Assembly (NCBI RefSeq): GCF_004216905.1
Contig: NZ_SGXJ01000002.1
Coordinates: 1,410,834-1,474,833, forward strand
Direction of reading: 5' to 3'
DNA length: 64,000 nucleotides
Source of the DNA: Kribbella sp. VKM Ac-2569
Lineage (GTDB): Bacteria > Actinomycetota > Actinomycetes > Propionibacteriales > Kribbellaceae
The first letter of the stretch is position 1. Every line of letters begins with the position of its first letter. A program made the translations under genes and the position numbers. The notes under the pieces are model-generated. The model was not told the DNA's origin. It was given only the letters and a program-made list of their open reading frames with translations, and did no database searches. This document shows, piece by piece, positions 15,875-24,720 of the stretch.

Positions 15875-17169
15875 GCCGCGACCAGCGCCGCAGCCTCCGC
15901 CTGGTCGCGGTGCAGCGCAGTGGCGTCGGTCGGACCCAGTGGGGTGTCCACATGCACGTTGGCCAGCCCCAGGCGCCGCTGGATCGGCCCCTGCTCCAGC
16001 CGGACCGACTGCGTCTTGTGGTGCAGCACGATCGACGTACGGCGGCTCACCCAGCCGCGCGTGGTGACCATGACCTGGTCGTCGACGCCGTACATCAGGT
16101 AGCGCCAGCCGACCGGACGCAGCCACTTGGCGCGCTCCGGCGCCGGGTGCATCTGAATACGGCTCAGGTCGAAGCCGGGCAACACCCGCGCGAGGACGTA
16201 GGCCACCTCGGCACGCTCGCCGACCGGTAGCAGCTGTGCGCCCTCCAGCGCGTCGTCGCCGTCCTCCTTCTGACCAGCCACGCCGGCGATGTCCAGCTCG
16301 ACCCGGGACCAGCCGAGCAGCCGCCAGATCAGCGGCTCGGTGATCAGCAGACCCTGCACGCGGCCGGGCGGTACGGTCTGGCGCTGGACGTCGAACAGTC
16401 CACGTTTCGTCCGCAGGCCGTGGCTGGACTCGGACAGCGTGAACCCGTGGTTCCCAACGACCTGCTTCCAGATCGGCTGCACCACACCGAGCAGCAAGGG
16501 CAGACCGGCGAACAGACCGATGTGGAAGTCCAGCACCATGGTCGCGACGATCAGCCAGACCAGTGCGCCGGCACTGGCGACGACCGTGGACGACAGCAGC
16601 GTCGCACCGAGCAGGCGGTTGGTCGGGACCGTCAGCAGCGGCGGAGCCAGTGCCTCGGCCTGCTGATCGTGCTCCTGCTGCTCAGCAGCCTTCTCGCCCT
16701 TGGCACGGACCAGCAGTGTGGTGCGGAGCTGCTGCGCCTCGTCGTACCGGAAGTAGCTCAGCTTGCCGTCGCTCTTGCCGCCACCGGCCACGTCCATCCG
16801 CAGCTCGGCCATGCCGAACAACCGCGCGACGAACGGCTGCGCCACGTCGATCGCCTGGATCCGGTCGAACCGGATGATCCGGGTCCGGCGGAACAGGAAC
16901 CCGCTGTCCACGCGGATCGCGTCGCCGGTGAGCTGCCACTTGGTGAACCACCAGGACAGTGCGCCGAGCAGGATGCCGCCGACGAGCACGCCGGCCAGGC
17001 CGATGCCTGCGACGGTCAGGTTGCTTCGCAGGCCCTCGTTGTTGACAAGGGCGACGGCCGCGACGACGAAGTACCCCCATCCCTTCACGAACGGGGTGAG
17101 TGGGTGAAGTCGCTGGCCGACGACCTCGACGGTCTGCTGTGTCACCGGATCTTGAGTCACAGGCCCCAC
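15739..17169 (-). CDS. YdbT-like membrane protein with bacterial PH domains
   Basis: 476 residues: two hydrophobic helix pairs (about 30-75 and 195-245), with PH-like (bPH2) domains after each, for example GFLFRRTRIIRFDRIQAIDV and KRGLFDVQRQTVPPGRVQGL, then GWVSRRTSIVLHHKTQSVRL. The last 45 residues are low-complexity and lie antisense to the end of the methyltransferase gene. Function of YdbT proteins is unknown; they work with a small YdbS partner, here the gene just upstream, overlapping by 13 bases. Confidence 0.85.
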   Translation of the reverse strand: MGPVTQDPVTQQTVEVVGQRLHPLTPFVKGWGYFVVAAVALVNNEGLRSNLTVAGIGLAGVLVGGILLGALSWWFTKWQLTGDAIRVDSGFLFRRTRIIRFDRIQAIDVAQPFVARLFGMAELRMDVAGGGKSDGKLSYFRYDEAQQLRTTLLVRAKGEKAAEQQEHDQQAEALAPPLLTVPTNRLLGATLLSSTVVASAGALVWLIVATMVLDFHIGLFAGLPLLLGVVQPIWKQVVGNHGFTLSESSHGLRTKRGLFDVQRQTVPPGRVQGLLITEPLIWRLLGWSRVELDIAGVAGQKEDGDDALEGAQLLPVGERAEVAYVLARVLPGFDLSRIQMHPAPERAKWLRPVGWRYLMYGVDDQVMVTTRGWVSRRTSIVLHHKTQSVRLEQGPIQRRLGLANVHVDTPLGPTDATALHRDQAEAAALVAAQAERAREARRTVAASVAVQTQPNPPSPDGSSNSAASPADDSSDR

Positions 17170-17645
17170 GCCTGCGCCTGACCGAGGGCGGACAACCGGT
17201 CACGGAGCCGTCCAGCCTCGTCCGGATGCAGCCCCGGGATCTTCGCGTCGGTGGCCGGCGTCGCCGTGTGCAGCTCCACGGTGGCCATCCCGTACGCACG
17301 CTCCAGCGGCCCGGCAGTCACGTCCACGAACTGCATCCGGCCGTACGGTACGACGACCAGCTCGCGGAACATGACGCCGTGGCTGACGAGCAGCTCGTCC
17401 TCACGTTCGGCGTACTTCCACGAGCGCTGGTTGCGGCCGATCAGCACCCACGCCCAGCCGAGGAGCAGTGCGATCACCACGACCGCGAGAACGCCGTACA
17501 GCCAGCTCAGCGTCAGCCCGAGCGCGACCAGCGCCACGATCGCGGCCAGCCCGGCAACGATCGCCGCGTTCAGCCGCCGGAGCGTGGCGAGCTTGGGCGA
17601 GACCGGCGTCCAACTGACATCCGAGGGTGCGAAGAGGTCGTCCAC
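17157..17645 (-). CDS. YdbS-like membrane protein with bacterial PH domain
   Basis: 162 residues: two transmembrane helices (about 28-70) and one bPH2 domain (75-140) containing [20 protein letters not shown] and the typical [17 protein letters not shown]. Forms a two-gene operon with the larger YdbT-like gene, overlapping it by 13 bases. It is divergent from nuoD 26 bases away, so the promoters of the two transcripts must overlap. The biochemical role of the family is not established. Confidence 0.85.
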   Translation of the reverse strand: MDDLFAPSDVSWTPVSPKLATLRRLNAAIVAGLAAIVALVALGLTLSWLYGVLAVVVIALLLGWAWVLIGRNQRSWKYAEREDELLVSHGVMFRELVVVPYGRMQFVDVTAGPLERAYGMATVELHTATPATDAKIPGLHPDEAGRLRDRLSALGQAQAWGL

Positions 17646-17671
17646 GGGTAAAGCCTGTCACGATAGTGGTC

Positions 17672-18871
17672 ATGAGCACGGAAAGAGTCGTGGGAGTCGG
17701 CGCGGGAGCCGCTGGATTCGACCCGGCGTACGAGCGGGGTGGGACCGGCGCCGGATCGGAGCTGGCGACGTCCGACATGGTGCTCAACATCGGGCCCCAG
17801 CACCCGGCGACGCACGGCGTACTGCGGCTGCGGCTGACCCTCGACGGCGAGCGGATCGTCGGCTGCGAACCGATCATCGGCTACATGCACCGCGGCGCGG
17901 AGAAGCTGTTCGAGGTCCGCGACTACCGGCAGATCATCGTCCTGGCGAACCGGCACGACTGGCTGTCCGCGTTCTCCAACGAGCTCGGCGTCGTGCACGC
18001 GGTCGAGCGGATGATGGGCCTCGAGGTCCCCGTCCGCGCGGTCTGGCTGCGGACCCTGCTGGCCGAGCTGAACCGGATCCTGAACCATCTGATGTTCCTC
18101 GGCTCGTACCCGCTCGAGCTCGGCGCGATCACGCCGGTGTTCTACGCGTTCCGCGAGCGCGAGACGATCCAGGCCGTGATGGAGGAGCTGTCCGGCGGCC
18201 GGATGCACTACATGTTCAACCGGGTCGGCGGCCTGAAGGAGGACCTGCCATACGGCTGGCTCGGCCGCGCGGCAGCTGCCTCCGCCGCGGTCCGGACCCG
18301 GCTGCCCGACATCGAGGAGCTCATCCTCGGCAACGAGATCTTCCGCGCCCGCACGGTCGGCGTCGGCAAGCTCTCCCCCGAACTCGTCGCGCAGTACGGC
18401 GTCTCCGGGCCGATCGCCCGCGCCTCCGGGGTCGACGCCGACCTCCGCCGCGACGAGCCGTACCTCGCGTACGGCGAACTGCATGACGTGCTCCGCGTCG
18501 TCACCCGACCCGAAGGCGATTGCTTCGCGCGATTCGCCGTACTGCTCGACCAGGTCAAGGTGTCGCTCGACCTGGTCGACGCCTGCCTCGACAAGCTGTC
18601 CACACTGCCGGCCGGACCGGTCAACGTCCGGCTCCCGAAGATCCTCAAGGTCCCCGAGGGCCAGACCTACGCCTGGACCGAAAGCCCGCTCGGCATCAAC
18701 GGCTACTACCTGGTGTCCCGCGGCGACAAGACCCCCTGGCGCCTGAAGCTCCGCTCAGCCAGCTTCAACAACATCTCCGCCCTCCCCGCCCTACTCCCCG
18801 GCACCATGATCCCCGACATGATCGCCATCCTCGGCAGCATGTTCTTCGTCGTCGGCGACATCGACAAGTAG
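17672..18871 (+). CDS. nuoD: NADH-quinone oxidoreductase subunit D (stand-alone copy)
   Basis: 399 residues from ATG 17672. Family motifs: [16 protein letters not shown] (38-53), [17 protein letters not shown] (69-85), [10 protein letters not shown], and the C-terminal [19 protein letters not shown] then [17 protein letters not shown]. Subunit D sits in the peripheral arm of complex I at the quinone site. No other nuo gene is adjacent, so this is either a second copy or a scattered subunit. Arg74 in MHRGAEK corresponds to the arginine of NDUFS2 methylated by NDUFAF7, and the methyltransferase family is encoded nearby. Confidence 0.9.
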   Translation: MSTERVVGVGAGAAGFDPAYERGGTGAGSELATSDMVLNIGPQHPATHGVLRLRLTLDGERIVGCEPIIGYMHRGAEKLFEVRDYRQIIVLANRHDWLSAFSNELGVVHAVERMMGLEVPVRAVWLRTLLAELNRILNHLMFLGSYPLELGAITPVFYAFRERETIQAVMEELSGGRMHYMFNRVGGLKEDLPYGWLGRAAAASAAVRTRLPDIEELILGNEIFRARTVGVGKLSPELVAQYGVSGPIARASGVDADLRRDEPYLAYGELHDVLRVVTRPEGDCFARFAVLLDQVKVSLDLVDACLDKLSTLPAGPVNVRLPKILKVPEGQTYAWTESPLGINGYYLVSRGDKTPWRLKLRSASFNNISALPALLPGTMIPDMIAILGSMFFVVGDIDK

Positions 18872-18872
18872 C

Positions 18873-19643
18873 TCAGCCGAGAAGCTCCTGCAGCGGATCG
18901 CGGATGCCATCGGCGACGGCGAAGACGCCGTGGGATTCGGGGGCGTGGTTCGTGCCGTCTAGGTCTAGGACGGTGACGCCAGCCTCGCGGCAGATGGCTA
19001 CGCCGGCCATTGTGTCCCAGGGCTTGTTGGAGAACATGATCAGCGCGTCGAAGTAGCCGTTCGCCGTCCAGGTCAGCGCGGTGGCCGCCGTACCGATCAT
19101 CCGGAGGCGCTGCACCCGCGGGACCAGCCGCTGGGTCAGCGCCGCTCGATCGGCGTTCACCGTGTCGGCGTTCGGCCCGACCGCATAGTCGCCCACGGCA
19201 ACCAACGCGTTCTCGAGGTCGGTGCATTGACTGCCCCGGATCGCCTTCCCGTTGCAGGTCGCGCCCAGTCCTTCAGCAGCGGCGTACGTCGTGCCGAGCG
19301 CCGGGTGGTCGATCACACCCGCGACGGCGCGGCCCTCGTGGATCAGCCCGAGCGAGATCGCCCACAGCGGTACGCCGTGGATGAAGTTCACCGTCCCGTC
19401 GACCGGGTCCAGAACCCAGCGCGTCCCGTCGGTGGCGCCGCCCTCCTCCTCGCCGAGTACGCCGATCTCCGGCGTCTCTCGCTCGAGGAAGGCCCGCACC
19501 TCCCGCTCCACGGCGAAGTCCACCTCGGAGGCCATGTCCCGGTCGCCCTTGAACGTCAGCTCCCCGACCGCACGGCTCTGTGTCACCGCCCGCCCACGCT
19601 CGACGGCAGCTCCGGCAACCTTCAGCAGCTTCGCGAGATCCAC
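18873..19643 (-). CDS. Inositol monophosphatase family phosphatase (possibly histidinol-phosphatase)
   Basis: 256 residues with all metal-binding motifs: TFKGDRDMASEVD (30-42), GEEEGG (64-69), DPVDGTVNFIHG (79-90) and WDTMAGVAICREAG near 207. These Mg-dependent enzymes hydrolyse inositol-1-phosphate, histidinol phosphate or related sugar phosphates; actinobacteria use relatives for histidine and inositol-lipid synthesis. Sequence alone does not settle which. Its stop lies one base from the end of convergent nuoD. Confidence 0.85.
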   Translation of the reverse strand: MDLAKLLKVAGAAVERGRAVTQSRAVGELTFKGDRDMASEVDFAVEREVRAFLERETPEIGVLGEEEGGATDGTRWVLDPVDGTVNFIHGVPLWAISLGLIHEGRAVAGVIDHPALGTTYAAAEGLGATCNGKAIRGSQCTDLENALVAVGDYAVGPNADTVNADRAALTQRLVPRVQRLRMIGTAATALTWTANGYFDALIMFSNKPWDTMAGVAICREAGVTVLDLDGTNHAPESHGVFAVADGIRDPLQELLG

Positions 19644-19667
19644 ACCCCAGAACCTACGCGACAGGAG

Positions 19668-20063
19668 CTACGCCGTACCGAGTGATCTCGCCCTTCGACG
19701 CCAGGCTGCGGCAGCGGCGGCTCCTCCGATCACCAGGAGTCCGGCACCGGCCGCCTGGGCGATCTTGATCGGGCAGCCGCTCGCGCAGTCCGGGATCGGG
19801 TACGGCTGGCCGGGGTTCAGCTCGTGGGTCTCGTCGGCGCCGACGTACGCCTCGTCCGCCGGGAACGGGAAGCCCTCGGGGTTCAGCAGGCGGTACCAGT
19901 ACAGGTCGTCCCACGCCTTGCGCCGGCACGTCACATTCACCGACGGAGCCTCGTACGGCGTCGGCCCGAGCTGCCCGATCGGCAGATGGTCCTCGTTGTA
20001 GACCGTGACGTGGCCGTTCGGATCGTTCATCGTCACGGCCGGGTAATTCGCATCCAGCCCCAT
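19668..20063 (-). CDS. Small protein with C-terminal membrane anchor, unknown function
   Basis: 131 residues not recognised. The first 100 residues are soluble, rich in P, Y and N, with three cysteines (VTCRRK and DCASGC). They are followed by one hydrophobic helix (AGAGLLVIGGAAAAAAW) and a positive tail RRRAR, so the soluble part may face outward. Codon use matches its neighbours. Follows the membrane protein at 20085-20534 after 21 bases on the same strand. Confidence 0.55.
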   Translation of the reverse strand: MGLDANYPAVTMNDPNGHVTVYNEDHLPIGQLGPTPYEAPSVNVTCRRKAWDDLYWYRLLNPEGFPFPADEAYVGADETHELNPGQPYPIPDCASGCPIKIAQAAGAGLLVIGGAAAAAAWRRRARSLGTA

Positions 20064-20084
20064 GACCGCAGTATGGGGCTGCGG

Positions 20085-20534
20085 TCAGGACGCGGCCAGG
20101 CCTCGGAGCTTGAGGTCGACGACGGTCGGCGCGTCGGCCTGCGAATGCTTGTCGCCGGCGGCAACGACGGTCGCGACCTCCTGGTCGATCTTGTCGAGGC
20201 GCTGGTCGATCTTGTCCAGCCGGCGCTGCATCAGGTCGACGAACTCCGCGTTCTCGACGACCCGCGCGCTGGTGATCCGCGAGTACTCCTGCGCGACCTG
20301 CGCGCGCTCGTCGGAATGCGCCAGCCGCTCGACCAGCAACTGGTGGCGGAACAGGAAAGCAGCAGCGATCGCGACCAGAACAGCCCCACCTGCGGCAGCC
20401 CGGAGAATCCAGGCATTCTGCGAGAAGAGCGCGATGCTCACGCCCAGGCAGACAACGATCAGCAAACCGTTGGCGACGGTGAGAACTGTGGTCCTGGTTC
20501 GACGGCGGCTACCCCTGGAACCCATGGACCGCAT
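20085..20534 (-). CDS. Two-helix membrane protein with coiled coil (DUF6779-like)
   Basis: 149 residues: a basic N-terminus (RGSRRRTRTT), two hydrophobic helices (about 16-38 and 45-62), then a helical tail with the heptad-like repeat RRLDKIDQRLDKIDQEVATV. It follows the DUF3180 gene by one base. A membrane protein of this layout commonly sits here in actinobacterial folate clusters; the DUF6779 label is from memory and tentative. Function unknown. Confidence 0.65.
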   Translation of the reverse strand: MRSMGSRGSRRRTRTTVLTVANGLLIVVCLGVSIALFSQNAWILRAAAGGAVLVAIAAAFLFRHQLLVERLAHSDERAQVAQEYSRITSARVVENAEFVDLMQRRLDKIDQRLDKIDQEVATVVAAGDKHSQADAPTVVDLKLRGLAAS

Positions 20535-20535
20535 G

Positions 20536-21069
20536 TTAGGGGGTCTTGTCGGGGTCCTCAGGAATACGACACGCGCGTTCGAGCAACAATCCGGCCGTGA
20601 CGACCAGCACAGAGACCACCGCCGCAGCGCCGGCCATGATCACACGGTTACGAGGCCCGGAGGAGCCCATCGCCTGCAGGAAGCTTAACGCGAACCCTGC
20701 GTAAACGCCGGTGCACAACGCGCCGACGAAGGCGCTCGCCTTCCCGATCATCAACAGGAAGACCGCGCGCGACGGTTCGATCCGTTCCCGGCGTACCTGG
20801 ACCCGCTGATGGGTGTTGCGGGCCGCGGCGAACAGCAGCGCGGCCAGGAAGCCCCAGGCGATCAGCGTCAGCCAGGACACCGCCGGCGCGACCCCGCCGC
20901 CGGCCTCGATCGCCTTCACCGTCGTCACGCCGATGGCGACCCCGAGGACGGCGATCGCGACCAGCAACCGTCGTGAGGTCGGCCGCACCGAGCCCGGGCG
21001 CGGCGGCTCCTGCTTGTCGCCGTGGTGATCGTTGGGCGCCCGATCGGGCTCGGTACCGCCGGACACCAC
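20536..21069 (-). CDS. DUF3180 family membrane protein
   Basis: 177 residues with four hydrophobic helices, the order and size typical of DUF3180, a family found next to folK in actinobacteria. The N-terminal 30 residues are polar (GGTEPDRAPNDHHGDKQEPP). GTG 21069 shares one base with the folK stop (TAGTG); GTG 21066 is equally possible. A longer upstream open frame only runs antisense-free through folK in another frame and is not used. Function unknown. Confidence 0.8.
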   Translation of the reverse strand: MVSGGTEPDRAPNDHHGDKQEPPRPGSVRPTSRRLLVAIAVLGVAIGVTTVKAIEAGGGVAPAVSWLTLIAWGFLAALLFAAARNTHQRVQVRRERIEPSRAVFLLMIGKASAFVGALCTGVYAGFALSFLQAMGSSGPRNRVIMAGAAAVVSVLVVTAGLLLERACRIPEDPDKTP

Positions 21070-21626
21070 TACTGCAGCTCGATGTCGAGCTTGGTCACAC
21101 TGTCGGTCCCGACCTTGGCGAGCAGCTCCGCGACCGGACCGTGGCCCGGCAGTACGGCGTCGCGCTCGATGTCGAGCCACGGCGCCAGCACGAACGCACG
21201 CTCGTGCGCCCGCGGATGCGGAATCGTCAGTTCGTCGGTCTCGATCGTCTTCTGCCCGTAGGTGATCAGGTCGACGTCGAGGGTCCGCGGCGCGCCCGGC
21301 ACGCTACGCTCCCGGCCGAACGCCTGCTCGACCGCGTGCGCACGTTCGAGCAACAGGTCGACGCCCAGCGTCGAGTCGGCGAGCAGGACGACATTCAGAT
21401 ACGGACCGGACTCGTCCGGGCCGCCGACCGGTTCGGTCTCGTAGACCGGCGAGACATCGACCACCACGACGTCCGGGGTGTCCCGCAGTGCGTCGACCGC
21501 GCCCTGCAGGTTCGCCTCACGGTCGCCGAGATTGCTGCCGAGCGACAGGATCACCTGGCGGATCGGCTTCAGGCCACCGCTCAGGGTGTCCGCGTCGATG
21601 ACGTGGGGACTAGGGGTCTCAGTCAC
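21069..21626 (-). CDS. folK: 6-hydroxymethyl-7,8-dihydropterin pyrophosphokinase (HPPK)
   Basis: 185 residues. Transfers pyrophosphate from ATP to 6-hydroxymethyl-dihydropterin. Signatures: LSLGSNLGDREANL (27-40), VYETEPVGGPDESGPYLNVV, and the HPPK signature PRTLDVDLITYG followed by IPHPRAHERAFVLAPW. An N-terminal extension of about 20 residues precedes the domain. GTG start overlaps the folB stop as GTGA, so it is coupled to folB. Confidence 0.95.
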   Translation of the reverse strand: MTETPSPHVIDADTLSGGLKPIRQVILSLGSNLGDREANLQGAVDALRDTPDVVVVDVSPVYETEPVGGPDESGPYLNVVLLADSTLGVDLLLERAHAVEQAFGRERSVPGAPRTLDVDLITYGQKTIETDELTIPHPRAHERAFVLAPWLDIERDAVLPGHGPVAELLAKVGTDSVTKLDIELQ

Positions 21627-22012
21627 GTGGATTCTCCGGCTCTGCGCTGCACGGTCAGGACAACGTCGTCGAACGGCACCGTGATCGGCGCCGAGGGTTT
21701 GTGGATGGTCACGGCCGTCGCTGTCACCCGCTTGTCGGCGAGACAGAGATCGGCGATGCGCTGGGCGAGGGTCTCGATCAGATCCACCGGGTCGGTCTCG
21801 ATCGCCTGGTGCACCTGCTCGGCCACCACCCCGTAGTTCACGGTGTCGGCCAGGTCGTCGGAGGCCGCAGCGGCCCGGGTGTCCAGCTCCAGCCGGACGT
21901 CCACGACGAACTCCTGTCCGTCGGCCCGCTCGTGATCGAACACCCCGTGGCGCCCGAAACCGCGGATGCCCCGGATCTCGATCACATCAGAAGGTGCAAC
22001 GGGACCGCTCAT
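21623..22012 (-). CDS. folB: Dihydroneopterin aldolase
   Basis: 129 residues. Cleaves dihydroneopterin to hydroxymethyl-dihydropterin and glycolaldehyde. Family motifs: IEIRGIRGFGRHGVFDHER with the conserved Gly-x-His-Gly, then GQEFVVDVRLELDT, TVNYGVVAEQV and the glutamate-containing LIETLAQRIADLCL. ATG 22012 has AGGAGG about 8 bases before it and overlaps the stop of the NTF2-like gene as ATGA. Confidence 0.95.
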   Translation of the reverse strand: MSGPVAPSDVIEIRGIRGFGRHGVFDHERADGQEFVVDVRLELDTRAAAASDDLADTVNYGVVAEQVHQAIETDPVDLIETLAQRIADLCLADKRVTATAVTIHKPSAPITVPFDDVVLTVQRRAGEST

Positions 22013-22482
22013 TCCGCCTCCTCCTGTCGGCCCCCAGACGACAGTACCGGTGAGGCATGGTGGATCCACAACCGCCAGCCGGAGGAAGTTCTGCGGAAAA
22101 CGTTCGTGGCGAGCGCCTTTCCGCCCGCGAACCCGTCCTCCGGGGCGCCCTCACCCGACGACAGGACATTCTCCGTACACGTGACGTAGGCCACGTCTTC
22201 ATCCACCCGCACCTGCACGTCGGTGAGGAAGAACTGGATGTACGGCGTGTTCGCGAAGATCATCGCCCAGGCCCGCATCATCTCGGCGTACCCGGAGATC
22301 GCCGCGTTCCCCGGATGGATGCAGACGGGATCGGGCTCCGGCAGCCAGACGGCCGCCATCAGGTCGAGGTCACCGGCCTCGAACGCGTTGTAGAACGCGG
22401 TGTTGGCATTCAGTACGACGTCCTGCACCGTGGCGTCGGCCTGCCGCTTGGGAGCACCCTCCTGCCGCGGTCCATCCGTCAT
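22009..22482 (-). CDS. NTF2-like/SnoaL-type protein inside the folate operon
   Basis: 157 residues with an NTF2/ketosteroid-isomerase cone fold: NTAFYNAFEAGDLDLMAAVW, then CIHPGNAAISGYAEMMRAW, and the closing strands ATNVFRRTSSGWRLWIHHAS. It begins with ATG overlapping the folP stop and ends with ATGA overlap to folB, so it is tightly fixed in the operon. The function is not known. Operon position makes a pterin-related role plausible, such as the unassigned dihydroneopterin triphosphate step, but this is inference only. Confidence 0.8.
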   Translation of the reverse strand: MTDGPRQEGAPKRQADATVQDVVLNANTAFYNAFEAGDLDLMAAVWLPEPDPVCIHPGNAAISGYAEMMRAWAMIFANTPYIQFFLTDVQVRVDEDVAYVTCTENVLSSGEGAPEDGFAGGKALATNVFRRTSSGWRLWIHHASPVLSSGGRQEEAE

Positions 22483-23336
22483 ACAGTTCCCCATCTCTTC
22501 GCCACCCGGACCGCGTCCGCGTTCGGCGCCACCGCGTGGGCCCGGACACACCAGGCACCTGCGGCGGCGGCCAGGGCGGATACGGCCACGCTCGCGTCGT
22601 CTCGTCGTACGGCCGGTCTGGGTTCACCGGTCTGCTCGTCGGCGAGCAGCCTACCGAGGAACGTCTTCCTGGACGCACCGATCAGTAACGGTCTTTCCAG
22701 TACGGCGAATTCCCGCAGCCGGCGCAGAATCTCCCAGTTGTGGTCCGCGTTCTTCGCGAAGCCGAGGCCCGGATCGAGGGCGACCCGGTTCAGGTCGATG
22801 CCCGCCTGGCTGATCACCTCGAGGCGTTCGCCCAGCTCGGCGATGACCTCGGCCACCACGTCGTCGTACTGCGCCTTGTTCTGCATGTCGACCGAGTGCC
22901 CGCGCCAGTGCATGCACAGGTACGGCCTTCCGCGCTCGGCGATCAGCGGGAGCATGTCCGGATCGGCCAGCCCACCGGACACGTCGTTGATCATCGTGGC
23001 GCCGGCGTCGAGCACGAGCTCCGCTACCTGGGACCGCATGGTGTCGACGGAGATGATCGCGCCTTCCGCGGCGAGGGTCTCGACGACCGGGATCACCCGG
23101 CGGATCTCCTCCTCCTGCGACGGCCGCACAGCCCGCGGGCGAGTCGACTCACCACCCACGTCCAGCAGATCGGCGCCCTCGGCCAGCAGCTCGCGGCCGT
23201 GCTTGATCGCGGCGCTCGGCTCGAACCACTCGCCGCCGTCCGAGAACGAGTCGGGCGTCACGTTCACGACACCCATGACGAGACACCGGTCCACCACCGG
23301 CAACCCGTCCACGTGACCCCACGGCTCAGTTCTCAT
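22479..23336 (-). CDS. folP: Dihydropteroate synthase
   Basis: 285 residues. Condenses p-aminobenzoate with hydroxymethyl-dihydropterin pyrophosphate. TIM-barrel signatures: MGVVNVTPDSFSDGGEWF (pterin loop), DLLDVGGESTRPRA (loop 2), INDVSGGLADPDML, DPGLGFAKNADHNWEILR and IGASRKTFLGRLL. The sulfonamide-site loops look normal. ATG 23336 is preferred over GTG 23342. Confidence 0.95.
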   Translation of the reverse strand: MRTEPWGHVDGLPVVDRCLVMGVVNVTPDSFSDGGEWFEPSAAIKHGRELLAEGADLLDVGGESTRPRAVRPSQEEEIRRVIPVVETLAAEGAIISVDTMRSQVAELVLDAGATMINDVSGGLADPDMLPLIAERGRPYLCMHWRGHSVDMQNKAQYDDVVAEVIAELGERLEVISQAGIDLNRVALDPGLGFAKNADHNWEILRRLREFAVLERPLLIGASRKTFLGRLLADEQTGEPRPAVRRDDASVAVSALAAAAGAWCVRAHAVAPNADAVRVAKRWGTV

Positions 23337-23409
23337 CCACACACCGTAGTAGCCCCTACAGACACCCCGGCAACCAGCCGCCGATTTCCCGTGAGCAGGG
23401 CGCCTGGGA

Positions 23410-24561
23410 TCAGTTCGCGAGGATCAGGCGGGACTTTGTCGACTGGAGCGCCGGGGCGATGGGTTGGGCGTACGACTCGTTGGTCTGGCCGTGCTTCTCC
23501 AGGCACTGCCCGTCGATCAGCGCCGCCCCGCTGGTGATGCCCTGGGCGTAGTTCCCGGTCATGCTGGCGCCGCCGGAGTCGCCCGACTCGACGCACGCGG
23601 TGTGCTGGAACAGCCCGCGGACCACGCGGTTGTTCCCGTAGTTGACCGTCACGTTCCGGGCGACGATCCGCCCACACGTCCAGCCGGTGGTCTTGCCCGA
23701 CTTGCAGAGCGTGGAGCCGACGGTGGCGTCCGCAATCCCCTTGACCGCGACGTTCCCGTTGCCCCAGCCCTCGACGTACCCCTGCTGGTCCCAGCCCTCG
23801 ATCACGCCGACCGACCCGAAGTCGTGCCCCGGGAAGCTCGAGGTGGACGTGTTGCCGAGGACGTACCCGTTGCGGGAGAACGACGGTTTGCCGGACGTGC
23901 AGTGCCCCGCGGTCAGGAAGATCCGGTTGCCCTTGCGGGTCCGGGCGTTGAACCCGAGCGAGCACATGTATCCGGTGTTCTTGGTGACCTGTACGCCGCC
24001 GCGCAGGCTGAAATCGTCCGCGGTCGGCCGGACCGTCCCGGACACCTCGCGCAGGGTCACCCGCTCGCCGTTCGCCATCGCGCGGGAGAGGAACCGGTCG
24101 GTGATCGAGTCGTGCACGCCTCGCGGCACCGAGACCACCACGGTCCCCGACACGGGGTCGACGTACCACGACCGGACCTTGCCGGCGCTCGACGTGACAG
24201 CCAGCCGGTTCAGCTCGCCCTGTACGGCGTTCAGCTGCTTGGCGGTGAACTTGACCAGGCGCGGGACCGCGCCGATCCGGCGGACGAGGGCGGCTGTCGA
24301 CAGGTTGGACACCGCGACGATCAACTCGCCGGAGTCGTCGTAGTAGCTGCCCACGACGCCCGAGTCGGAGCCGAGCTCCGACTCCAGGGTCTCGGCGACC
24401 AGCGGGTCCACGGGCATCTTCGCGGCCTGCTTCTGGTGCGCGGTCTGAGGTCCGGTCTTGTTCCGCGTGTCCGCGGTGGCCCAGTTCGCTGCGACCAGCC
24501 CGCCGGCCGTCAGGACGACGACCCCGGCAAGTGCGGCGCCGACCCGGAAACGCCCCGACAT
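23410..24561 (-). CDS. Secreted S1 family serine protease (alpha-lytic/streptogrisin type)
   Basis: 383 residues: N-terminal signal/anchor (8-30), a pro-region (about 50-185) of the alpha-lytic type, then a chymotrypsin-fold domain. Catalytic triad is visible: TAGHC (His220), HDFGSV (Asp247), ESGDSGG (Ser329). Four cysteines (200, 221, 286, 296, with 323) allow the usual disulfides. The pro-region acts as a folding chaperone in the family. It lies between folP and folE, genes usually adjacent, so it looks inserted. Intergenic space on both sides suggests its own promoter. Confidence 0.9.
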   Translation of the reverse strand: MSGRFRVGAALAGVVVLTAGGLVAANWATADTRNKTGPQTAHQKQAAKMPVDPLVAETLESELGSDSGVVGSYYDDSGELIVAVSNLSTAALVRRIGAVPRLVKFTAKQLNAVQGELNRLAVTSSAGKVRSWYVDPVSGTVVVSVPRGVHDSITDRFLSRAMANGERVTLREVSGTVRPTADDFSLRGGVQVTKNTGYMCSLGFNARTRKGNRIFLTAGHCTSGKPSFSRNGYVLGNTSTSSFPGHDFGSVGVIEGWDQQGYVEGWGNGNVAVKGIADATVGSTLCKSGKTTGWTCGRIVARNVTVNYGNNRVVRGLFQHTACVESGDSGGASMTGNYAQGITSGAALIDGQCLEKHGQTNESYAQPIAPALQSTKSRLILAN

Positions 24562-24720
24562 CCTGTCCTCCTCACACCAGCACCTGGTCCCCGTTGGCCA
24601 AGCACCACTACGGAAAGTAAACGCTCAGCGACAGAATGTCCATAGTGCCGGACTCTCAAACTTCAACGACCACAGCCCTCCCCGGGCTACGGGTGGGTGG
24701 GCAGGTCGGAAGACCCGCCC

